From: Chitinophagaceae bacterium
Lineage (GTDB): Bacteria; Bacteroidota; Bacteroidia; Chitinophagales; Chitinophagaceae
Direction of reading: 5' to 3'
NCBI GenBank assembly: GCA_016710935.1
Contig: JADJTY010000003.1
Span: forward strand, 124,001 to 188,000
DNA length: 64,000 nt
The notes beneath the pieces are model-generated. The model ran no database searches. It was not told the DNA's origin and worked only from the letters and a program-made list of their open reading frames with translations. Positions within the stretch are counted from its first letter, which is position 1, and each line of letters starts with the position of its first letter. Shown piece by piece: positions 26,307-33,857 of this stretch. The translations under genes and the position numbers were made by a program.

Positions 26307-27113
26307 ATGAAAAAAATTATTTTTTTCCTGGTAACCGTATCTTTTTTTGTTGCCTGCAGCGAGAATGCTGTTACAGGCCGTAAGCAACTGGCTTTATTTG
26401 GCGAGGCAACCCTGCAACAACAGGCTTTAACCGAATACCAGTCTTTTTTGTCACAAAATAAAGTATTGAACAGCGGGGCCAATAAAGATGCTGAAATGGT
26501 AAAAAGGGTAGGCAACAGAATTTCGAAAGCAATTACCGAATACTATACCCAAAAGGGATTGGCAAATGAATTGAACGGATACAAATGGGAATTTAATCTG
26601 GTAGATTCAAAAGAAGTAAATGCCTGGTGTATGCCGGGTGGTAAAGTGGTTGTATATACCGGCTTATTAGGTATTACACAAAATGAAGCTGCATTAGCCG
26701 TGGTAATGGGACACGAAATTACACATGCCGTAGCGCATCATGGAAACGAACGTATGAGCCAGGGTGCTCTGGCACAGGGCCTGGAAATTGTGGGAAATAT
26801 TGCTACCGCTAATAATCCCAAGTACAATGACCTGTTCAATAATATTTTTGCACCTACTGCCCAAATAGCGGTTTTATTACCCAACTCCCGTAACCAGGAG
26901 TATGAGGCAGATCGGTTTGGTTTAAATTTTGCCGCTATGGCGGGATATAACCCAAATGAAGCTATTCCTTTCTGGCAGCGTATGGCAGCGGCATCAGGAG
27001 GTCAAAAACCACCTGAATTTTTATCAACCCATCCGGCTGATGAAAACCGCATTGCCCGTTTAAGAGAATTTATGCCCGAAGCATTAGGATATTATAAGCC
27101 GCTCGGTAAATAA
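26307..27113 (+). CDS. M48 family zinc metallopeptidase lipoprotein
   Basis: Periplasmic metalloprotease of the LoiP/BepA type, 268 residues. A lipobox ends at the cysteine in FFVACSEN (residue 17). The catalytic site is HEITHAVAHHGNERMS, and the third zinc ligand is in RNQEYEADRFGLNFAAMAGYNP. The STHPADENRIARLREFMP tail is typical of bacterial COG0501 lipoproteins. There is no TPR domain. It probably degrades misfolded envelope proteins (inference from the family). Confidence 0.92.
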   Translation: MKKIIFFLVTVSFFVACSENAVTGRKQLALFGEATLQQQALTEYQSFLSQNKVLNSGANKDAEMVKRVGNRISKAITEYYTQKGLANELNGYKWEFNLVDSKEVNAWCMPGGKVVVYTGLLGITQNEAALAVVMGHEITHAVAHHGNERMSQGALAQGLEIVGNIATANNPKYNDLFNNIFAPTAQIAVLLPNSRNQEYEADRFGLNFAAMAGYNPNEAIPFWQRMAAASGGQKPPEFLSTHPADENRIARLREFMPEALGYYKPLGK

Positions 27114-27135
27114 TATTTTTATCAGGCCTTAAAAA

Positions 27136-27172
27136 AAAACTCCCCCTACATGGTGTAGGGGGAGTTTTTTTT
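27136..27172. terminator. Strong terminator after the M48 protease gene
   Basis: CTCCCCCTACA (27140-27150) pairs with TGTAGGGGGAG (27154-27164) over a 3-base loop, with eight A before and eight T after. Confidence 0.93.
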
Positions 27173-27339
27173 GATAAAGCCTTTTATCTGTCGCATATAT
27201 TGTTTAGCTTTATTAGTTCAAAGTGCGTGAGAACTTAACCAAAACGATCATCATCTGCTAAATTTAAATCTTCACCCATGAAGTGAATAATTACAATTTT
27301 GTTGGTACTTCTTTTTTAATTGTTAATTGCCAAATTGAT

Positions 27340-27780
27340 ATGACTGCACAAACCTTACTTGAAAAGCTGCAATTGCAGGATGAGAAAAATTTGTTGATAC
27401 AGGGCCTTCCTTCATCCATTGAAAAACAGTTCATAAAACTTACATTTTCAAAAAATGTAACGCCGCTTTTAAAAGCACGAAAAATAGAGTTTGCCCTGGT
27501 ATTTGCCGTAAGCCATAAACAATTGGTGGATATTTTAAAAGATGTTATACCTGCGTTACAGGAGGATGCCATTTTTTGGATAGCCTATCCCAAACTTACT
27601 TCCAAAATTGCAAGTGACCTTTCCCGTGATAAAAACTGGGATTTTGTTTCTGAGTATGGATTTGAAGCCGTTCGTATGATTGTACTTGACAATGTATGGA
27701 GTGCCGGTCGCTTTAAAAAAGTAAACAGCGAATTAAAAAAACAGACAGCTTCTGCAGCACGGATCCTGCACCCGGCGTAG
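27340..27780 (+). CDS. DUF3052-like hypothetical protein
   Basis: A soluble 146-residue protein. The chosen start MTAQTLLEKLQLQDEKNLLIQG is at 27340; the frame opens at 27283, but those residues are not family-like. The sequence includes AIFWIAYPKLTSKIASDLSRD and FEAVRMIVLDNVWSAGRFKK, closely resembling the DUF3052 pattern of an aromatic-YPK strand followed by a D-x-W-S-x-x-R-F ending. The function of that family is not established. No operon partner is evident. Confidence 0.75.
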   Translation: MTAQTLLEKLQLQDEKNLLIQGLPSSIEKQFIKLTFSKNVTPLLKARKIEFALVFAVSHKQLVDILKDVIPALQEDAIFWIAYPKLTSKIASDLSRDKNWDFVSEYGFEAVRMIVLDNVWSAGRFKKVNSELKKQTASAARILHPA

Positions 27781-27920
27781 ATGATATAACGTATCATGGG
27801 CTTCTCCCATACCACAGCCTGTAGCAAGCGTCAACAGGCTGACAGATTATTCAACATAGACCAGGCAAACACGCCAGCAAACCACTATCGAAAAATTAAC
27901 GGCCGGCAGGAAAAATTATA

Positions 27921-28610
27921 ATGAAAAATAAAAAACACATTGTTGTACTCACCGGTGCAGGCATCAGTGCAGAAAGCGGGCTCAAAACATTCAGAGACAG
28001 CGATGGTTTATGGAATGGTTACGATGTATATGAAGTAGCTTCTCCTGATGGCTGGCACAAAAACCCCCAACTGGTTTTAGATTTTTATAATGCCCGCCGC
28101 AAAGATGTGGCTGCGGCACTGCCCAATGCAGCTCATATTGGGCTGGCGCAACTGGAGCAGGAATTTGATGTAACCATCATCACTCAAAATATAGATGACC
28201 TGCACGAAAGAGCAGGATCTACAAAAATAGTACACCTGCACGGTGAAATATTTAAAATGAGAAGTGTAGCTGATGAGGATACAGTTTATGAAATTCGTGG
28301 CGATATTAACCTGGGCGATACCGCAGCAGATGACGCACAATTACGTCCACATATTGTTTGGTTTGGCGAAGCGGTACCCATGATGGAAAAAGCTGCAGCA
28401 CTTTTAAATGACTGCGATTATTTTGTGGTGGTAGGCACTTCGTTACAGGTATACCCGGCTGCGTCGTTGCTGTATTACGCTCCACCATATTTACCCAAGT
28501 TTATTATTGATAAAAAGATTCCGGAAACAGAAAAGATGGCCAACCTGCATGTGATTGAAATGCCGGCAACAGAAGGTGTGACGGAATTAAAGAAATTATT
28601 ATTGAGTTGA
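27921..28610 (+). CDS. cobB: NAD-dependent protein deacylase (sirtuin, CobB type)
   Basis: Removes acyl groups from lysines, using NAD. The 229 residues show GAGISAESGLKTFRD (NAD loop), QNIDDLHERAG, the catalytic histidine in IVHLHGEIF and LRPHIVWFGEAVP. Y56 and R59 in FYNARRKDV form the YxxR pair that in SIRT5 and E. coli CobB binds succinyl or malonyl groups, so desuccinylation is likely. The zinc cysteines of many sirtuins are absent from the loop after HGE. Confidence 0.92.
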   Translation: MKNKKHIVVLTGAGISAESGLKTFRDSDGLWNGYDVYEVASPDGWHKNPQLVLDFYNARRKDVAAALPNAAHIGLAQLEQEFDVTIITQNIDDLHERAGSTKIVHLHGEIFKMRSVADEDTVYEIRGDINLGDTAADDAQLRPHIVWFGEAVPMMEKAAALLNDCDYFVVVGTSLQVYPAASLLYYAPPYLPKFIIDKKIPETEKMANLHVIEMPATEGVTELKKLLLS

Positions 28611-28632
28611 GTAACTGGCAATAAAGTGAAGT

Positions 28633-29049
28633 TTAAAACAAATACTCCAATAAAAAATTTTGCGCCCGGCATACTTTTATATCCGCAAAATAAAAATCCC
28701 CGGTATCTTCTGTTATAATAACCTCACATTTATTATTTACGGCAGCATAGTATTCAATACCATCTTCAAAATCGTTTACCTGTTTGTTTTCTAAAGCCTG
28801 TAATACTTCTGCCTTGCCAACAGCTGTAATGGATAATTTTTCAGAAAGGAGTTTAATTTTTTGCTTAGCCAATCGTGTTCCACTCTTCTTCTCAGCAAAA
28901 TAAAAAGCAATGGCTAAACAAACAGGGGAGGTGTAAACTGTGAACTCTTTATTATCAGCCAGGCTTACAATCCGTGCAGCATACGTAAACAAAGGATATT
29001 CTTTATTTAGCACCGAAACAAGGATATTGGCATCTAAAAATATCCTCAT
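28633..29049 (-). CDS. PIN domain ribonuclease, probable VapC-like toxin
   Basis: The 138-residue PIN-fold protein begins MRIFLDANILVSVLN with the first catalytic aspartate (D6). NDFEDGIEYYAAV and VIITEDTGDFYFAD supply the later acidic residues. Its ATG overlaps the stop of the upstream DUF6364 gene (ATGA at 29046-29049). That order and overlap are typical of a type II toxin-antitoxin pair in which the toxin cleaves RNA. Confidence 0.85.
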   Translation of the reverse strand: MRIFLDANILVSVLNKEYPLFTYAARIVSLADNKEFTVYTSPVCLAIAFYFAEKKSGTRLAKQKIKLLSEKLSITAVGKAEVLQALENKQVNDFEDGIEYYAAVNNKCEVIITEDTGDFYFADIKVCRAQNFLLEYLF

Positions 29050-29303
29050 TTTTTACTTTTAAAATACTCAGCCTTTAAATCTTTATTTTTTTTTGCTTTG
29101 GTTTGATATTCCACTTCCCCTTCGGCAATTATATTAACCCAGTCTGAAATGGGCAGATCTTCCAGAGACTGATAACTGTTACTAGTAACTTTACGCAATA
29201 GAAATTCAGTAAGCCGGGAGAGGCTTATGTTATTATTTTCGGCATAGTTTTTTGCTTTTTTAATAACCGTTTCATCAAAACTTAAAGTGATTTTTGCATC
29301 CAT
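29046..29303 (-). CDS. DUF6364-family antitoxin-like protein
   Basis: The 85-residue protein starts MDAKITLSFDETVIKKAKNY at 29303, with a ribbon-helix-helix-like pattern (strand, then two helices: ENNNISLSRLTEFLLRKV). The C-terminal part (SLEDLPISDWVNIIAEGEVEYQ) would wrap and block the PIN toxin. It overlaps the toxin gene by four bases. The frame extends to 29324, but MDAKITLSFD is the standard start. It probably represses its own operon by analogy with VapBC systems. Confidence 0.8.
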   Translation of the reverse strand: MDAKITLSFDETVIKKAKNYAENNNISLSRLTEFLLRKVTSNSYQSLEDLPISDWVNIIAEGEVEYQTKAKKNKDLKAEYFKSKK

Positions 29304-29354
29304 AAACACAAAATTATACGACAAAGATAATTATTTTATACGTAAAACAAATAT

Positions 29355-30632
29355 TTATAAATCTAACGTTTCGGTAAACTTAATTCCGGCTGTTTCAAGT
29401 TCATTCAATACCGGTTCATAAAGTTCTTTAATAGTTGGTATGTGCAACCCTTTCAGCTTAATGGTTTCATTTAAAATAAGCTTTGCTGCAATACCCAGTG
29501 GTAAACCAACCGTTTTAGCCATGGCTGTTCGCAGGCTGTCTTCGCCTTTTACAACCAGGCAACTTTTTAACTGGTGTTTGATACCGTCTAGCTCATATTC
29601 AAATTCGTGTAGCATAACGATCATGTCTTTATCCGCCGGTTCCATTTTCAGCTTGGTTTCTAACAGATACTGTAAAACATCTGCCGATGTTTTTGCAGTT
29701 ACAGGAACCAATTCCTCATCAAATAAACCCAGGTATTCCAGCATCTGTTTATTATCATCCTTTACAAAAGGCAAAATGGGTGCCGACCATTTTGCAAAAG
29801 TCATTTCAGTTGTATCTATGCTTGCGGTTTCATTAGTTAAGCCTGCATGTACAATCGCATTCCAGCCTTTAAAAAAATCAACATGGCGCAAAGTGGTTCT
29901 TATAAATGTTGCTGTATCGGGTAATTTATACGTTGGTATATAACCCAGCGAATCGCGGTTGGGATAAAATGCCAATCCTTCCAATCCATCAAAGACAATT
30001 TCGTTGCTGCAATCAAATAAATGGGTGTAGCTGATATTTTTGATCTCATTATGCTCTTTATAAACGGCACCGGCTTGCCCGGCCATGACTATATTCCTGG
30101 GATTCCAGCTGATCTTATAATGCCAGGGATTATCATCACTCTCCGGTGCCACCAACCCTCCACAATGGCTTTTAAAAGAAGTAATACGGCCGCCATTTGC
30201 CTTTATGCCGTTAATGATCTTCATGGCACTCATGTGGTCAATACCGGGGTCTAGTCCCATCTCGCAAATGAATAATAATTTGCGGTTGCTGATCTCATCC
30301 TGCAGGCTTTTCATTTTATCATCTAAATAAGATGCCGTTAATAAATGCTTGCGGTATTCAACACAATCTTTAGCAACTAAAAAGTGCAGGGCAGGAGGCA
30401 TCATGCTGATAACCACATGCGCCCTTTGTATCAGTGCGCTTCTCTGCGCTTCATTGTTAACATCAAGCTGCACCGCTTCGGCGTATTTGGAGTTATTTGT
30501 TTTTAAAAGTATCTGCTCCCGGTTGCTGTCTGCAATAATAAATTTCCAGTTATTTGTTTCGGCTTCAGCAATTAAATAATCTATTAAAACCGTGGCCGAT
30601 TTTCCGGCGCCAATGAGGAGGATCGTTTTCAA
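29355..30632 (-). CDS. Saccharopine dehydrogenase-like protein
   Basis: The 425-residue oxidoreductase has an N-terminal Rossmann fold (ILLIGAGKSATVLIDYL, then VVISMMPPALHFLVAKDCVEY), CEMGLDPGIDHMSAMKIINGI and the substrate domain KSHCGGLVAPESDDNPWHYK. These match the Lys9/saccharopine reductase group, which works on the lysine-glutamate adduct. Bacteroidota often carry such a gene; whether it makes or degrades lysine here is not shown by the neighbours. Confidence 0.85.
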   Translation of the reverse strand: MKTILLIGAGKSATVLIDYLIAEAETNNWKFIIADSNREQILLKTNNSKYAEAVQLDVNNEAQRSALIQRAHVVISMMPPALHFLVAKDCVEYRKHLLTASYLDDKMKSLQDEISNRKLLFICEMGLDPGIDHMSAMKIINGIKANGGRITSFKSHCGGLVAPESDDNPWHYKISWNPRNIVMAGQAGAVYKEHNEIKNISYTHLFDCSNEIVFDGLEGLAFYPNRDSLGYIPTYKLPDTATFIRTTLRHVDFFKGWNAIVHAGLTNETASIDTTEMTFAKWSAPILPFVKDDNKQMLEYLGLFDEELVPVTAKTSADVLQYLLETKLKMEPADKDMIVMLHEFEYELDGIKHQLKSCLVVKGEDSLRTAMAKTVGLPLGIAAKLILNETIKLKGLHIPTIKELYEPVLNELETAGIKFTETLDL

Positions 30633-30701
30633 ATAAAAAAGTTTTTGGCAAGTTAAAGAATGGAAAGCAGATGACCCTGATTGGTTATGATAAAGTAAGA
30701 T

Positions 30702-30747
30702 ATTGATCAGCGAAAATCCGCTAAATCAGCGTCATCTGTGTTCCGTT
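30702..30747. repeat. Dispersed repeat of the ATCAGCGAAAATC type
   Basis: GATCAGCGAAAATCCGC followed by TAAATCAGCGTCATCTG uses the same words as the cluster at 4427-4600. It lies in the 226-base gap upstream of gyrA. Confidence 0.5.
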
Positions 30748-30834
30748 TTCCTTCTATCCACAAACACCAAAAATATGTGTAAAAATACTCCTCAAAAACA
30801 CCCTTTTTTATGCGGAATAACGGCCTGAAATCGG

Positions 30835-30842
30835 TACTTTCG
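30835..30842 (+). promoter_or_regulatory. Possible -7 promoter box of gyrA
   Basis: TACTTTCG differs from TAnnTTTG by one base and lies 16 bases before the gyrA start at 30859. Confidence 0.35.
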
Positions 30843-30858
30843 CACACTACAAAAAATT

Positions 30859-33504
30859 ATGGAAAATAACGACAATTTAAGCGAAGAAAACCAGCCTCTT
30901 GACGGAGGAGATCTCAACAACCGCGGCCGCATTATTCCCGTGAATATTGAGGAGCAAATGAAGACATCCTACATCGATTACTCCATGAGTGTAATTGTTG
31001 GTCGGGCCTTACCCGATGTACGGGATGGCCTTAAACCCGTTCACCGCCGTGTTTTATACGGGATGAGTGAATTGGGGAATACCAGCAACAAACCCTACAA
31101 AAAATCTGCCCGTATTGTGGGTGAGGTAATGGGTAAATATCATCCCCATGGTGATAAAGCAATTTATGATACGATGGTGCGTATGGCACAGGATTGGGCC
31201 ATGCGATATAAAATGATCGATGGCCAGGGTAATTTTGGAAGTGAAGATGGAGATCCGCCGGCAGCTATGCGTTACACCGAAGTGCGTATGGAAAAATTTG
31301 CTGAAGCCATGCTGGATGATATTGAGAAAGAAACCGTGGATTACCAGCTCAATTTTGATGATTCGTTGAAGGAGCCGATGGTATTACCAACACGTATACC
31401 GCAGTTGCTGGTTAATGGCAGCAGTGGTATTGCCGTAGGAATGGCAACCAATATGATGCCGCACAACCTCAGCGAAGTAATTGATGGTTGTATTGCTTAT
31501 ATCGAAAATAAAGAAATTACCTGCGAGGAGCTGATCAAATATGTAAAAGGCCCCGACTTTCCAACAGGAGGTGTGATCTATGGTTTTGAAGGGGTAAAAG
31601 AAGGATTATTAACCGGTCGTGGAAGAGTGGTTTTGCGTGGCAAGGTGGATATCGAAATGACAAAGAACGGCCGTGAAAAGATCATCATTACGCAGGTTCC
31701 TTACCAGGTAAACAGGGATCTGCTTACAGCCAAGATCGGTGACCTGATAAATGATAAAGCCATTGAAGGCGTATCGGATGTAAACAATGAAAGTAATAAT
31801 AAAGAAGGTACCCGTATTGTTGTTGAGTTGAAGAAAGATGCGGTGGCACAGGTTGTCATCAATCATTTGTATAAACAAACAGAATTACAAACTTCTTATG
31901 GTGTAAATAATGTGGCGTTGGTTAGGGGAAGGCCCAGGATCTTAAATCTTAAAGACCTGATCACCGAATTTATTTTGTTTCGCCACGAAGTGGTGGTACG
32001 CCGTACACAATATGAATTGCGCAAGGCAGAAGAGCGTGCCCATATTTTAGAAGGATACATTATTGCACTGGACAACCTGGATGCAGTGATCAAACTCATT
32101 CGCGAATCTTCCACACCAAATATTGCACAGGAGGGTTTGATGACGAGTTTTGGCATGAGTGAGATACAGGCAAAAGCTGTACTGGAACTTCGTTTGCAAC
32201 GTTTAACCGGTATGGAGATCGACAAGATCCGTGCAGAACATGCCGAGATCATGAAACTGATCGAGCATTTAAAACTGATACTGGCCAATGAAGATATGCG
32301 CTACGATATCATCAAGACCGAATTGTTGGAAGTTAAAGAAAAATTTGGTGATGAGCGTAAATCGGAGATCGTGTATGTAGGGGATGAAATAAATATGCTT
32401 GATTTAATTGAGGATGAAGATGTGGTGGTAACCATATCGCACCTGGGTTATATAAAGCGCACCTCTGCGGCAGAATACCGCCAGCAGCGCCGTGGTGGCC
32501 GTGGCGCCAAAGGTAGCAGTACAAGACAGGAAGATTATATTGAACACCTTTTTGTTGCCAGCACACACCATACCTTACTCATCTTTACCGAAATGGGCAG
32601 GTGCTTCTGGTTAAAAGTGTACGAAATACCAGAAGGTGATAAAACCAGCAAGGGCAGGGCATTGCAGAATATGATACAAATACCACCCGATGATAAAGTG
32701 CGTGCCATTATTGATATTAAAAACCTGGATGACGAAGACTATGTAAACAACCATTTTATTGTTTTATGTACCAAACAGGGTATCATTAATAAATCAAGGT
32801 TAAAAGATTTTAGCCGACCACGCCAGAACGGTATCAATGCCATTAACATTAAAGAAGGCGACCAGTTACTGGAAGCCAAACTTACCGATGGTAATTGCGA
32901 AATTATGATGGCGGTTAAAAGCGGCCGTGCCATCCGTTTCCCCGAAGCTAAAGTAAGGCCAACCGGCCGTGGTGGTATTGGTGTAAGCGGTATTGATGTG
33001 GATGATGCTACAGACGAAGTGGTGGGTATGGTTTGTGTGAATGTGGAAGATAAAACCAAAACGGTGTTGGTAGTAAGCGCCAATGGATATGGTAAGCGTA
33101 CTTTCCTGGATGACCCCGAAACAGGCGAAGCCAATTACCGCATTACAAACCGTGGCGGTAAGGGTGTAAAAACCATTAGCGTAACGGCAAAAACCGGCAG
33201 CCTGGTAGGTTTACTGGCAGTTACTGAAGCGGAAGATCTGATGATTACCTGCGTAAGTGGTATTACCATCCGTATGCCGGTAAACCAGATAAGTGAACAG
33301 GGCCGTGCCACACAGGGTGTTAAACTGATACGGGTTGATGAAGGCGATGAAATTGCAGCCATTACGCAACTGGATGAAAAAGAAGTAGCAGAAGAGATTT
33401 TATTGGATGAAGCCGGAAACCCAATTGTTGCAGAAACAAGTACTGATGAAAATACAACAGCACCAGAACCCGAAGAACCAACAGCACCTTCGGATAATGA
33501 ATAA
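30859..33504 (+). CDS. gyrA: DNA gyrase subunit A
   Basis: Breakage-reunion subunit of gyrase, 881 residues. The N-terminal part has SYIDYSMSVIVGRALPDVRDGLKPVHRR and the catalytic tyrosine in AAMRYTE (Y139). The C-terminal domain contains the GyrA box QRRGGRGAKG, which separates it from ParC, and six beta-pinwheel blades. The tail is long and acidic. In the quinolone pocket the motif is HPHGDKAIYD, with lysine (K100) where E. coli has Ser83; the aspartate equivalent to Asp87 is kept (D104). A terminator follows. Confidence 0.96.
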   Translation: MENNDNLSEENQPLDGGDLNNRGRIIPVNIEEQMKTSYIDYSMSVIVGRALPDVRDGLKPVHRRVLYGMSELGNTSNKPYKKSARIVGEVMGKYHPHGDKAIYDTMVRMAQDWAMRYKMIDGQGNFGSEDGDPPAAMRYTEVRMEKFAEAMLDDIEKETVDYQLNFDDSLKEPMVLPTRIPQLLVNGSSGIAVGMATNMMPHNLSEVIDGCIAYIENKEITCEELIKYVKGPDFPTGGVIYGFEGVKEGLLTGRGRVVLRGKVDIEMTKNGREKIIITQVPYQVNRDLLTAKIGDLINDKAIEGVSDVNNESNNKEGTRIVVELKKDAVAQVVINHLYKQTELQTSYGVNNVALVRGRPRILNLKDLITEFILFRHEVVVRRTQYELRKAEERAHILEGYIIALDNLDAVIKLIRESSTPNIAQEGLMTSFGMSEIQAKAVLELRLQRLTGMEIDKIRAEHAEIMKLIEHLKLILANEDMRYDIIKTELLEVKEKFGDERKSEIVYVGDEINMLDLIEDEDVVVTISHLGYIKRTSAAEYRQQRRGGRGAKGSSTRQEDYIEHLFVASTHHTLLIFTEMGRCFWLKVYEIPEGDKTSKGRALQNMIQIPPDDKVRAIIDIKNLDDEDYVNNHFIVLCTKQGIINKSRLKDFSRPRQNGINAINIKEGDQLLEAKLTDGNCEIMMAVKSGRAIRFPEAKVRPTGRGGIGVSGIDVDDATDEVVGMVCVNVEDKTKTVLVVSANGYGKRTFLDDPETGEANYRITNRGGKGVKTISVTAKTGSLVGLLAVTEAEDLMITCVSGITIRMPVNQISEQGRATQGVKLIRVDEGDEIAAITQLDEKEVAEEILLDEAGNPIVAETSTDENTTAPEPEEPTAPSDNE

Positions 33505-33525
33505 ATAATTTGCTTATGAGAAAAC

Positions 33526-33556
33526 AAAAAACCCAATATTATTATTGGGTTTTTTG
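33526..33556. terminator. Terminator between gyrA and the converging lipoprotein gene
   Basis: ACCCAATA (33531-33538) pairs with TATTGGGT (33543-33550). An A run before and a T run after allow use from both strands. Confidence 0.88.
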
Positions 33557-33578
33557 TTGAACAAATGATTTTATAAAA

Positions 33579-33773
33579 TTAGTCTTTTTTGTATGTCCAG
33601 GCACAACCCGGCGAACTTTGTGAAGCACAATAAGTCTGTATATCACTATCCGAGCAGCACCGTTTCCCAATATCATTACCCATACAATCCCTGATTACCC
33701 AGCATGTATGCTTATCACAGGATGTGGCAGATACCAGGGTTATAACAGCAAATACAAAAAAAAACTTTTTCAT
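33579..33773 (-). CDS. Small cysteine-rich lipoprotein
   Basis: A 64-residue protein beginning MKKFFFVFAVITLVSATSC, with the lipobox cysteine at 19. The 45-residue mature part has six more cysteines (24, 30, 39, 40, 49, 57), an even number that could form three disulfides in the periplasm or on the surface. The family is not recognised. The clean signal peptide, the cysteine pattern and the flanking terminator support a real gene. Confidence 0.72.
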   Translation of the reverse strand: MKKFFFVFAVITLVSATSCDKHTCWVIRDCMGNDIGKRCCSDSDIQTYCASQSSPGCAWTYKKD

Positions 33774-33857
33774 AATTTTTATTGAGGCAGGTTAATATAT
33801 TATTACCTCTTACTGAGATAAAATATGTTTGCGTGGTGATTACATGTAAAGGTTTGA

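Noticed and set aside
28633..29303. Toxin-antitoxin pair as a novel defence system
   Set aside because: PIN plus DUF6364 is a known, common type II arrangement in Bacteroidota, and no other defence genes lie nearby.
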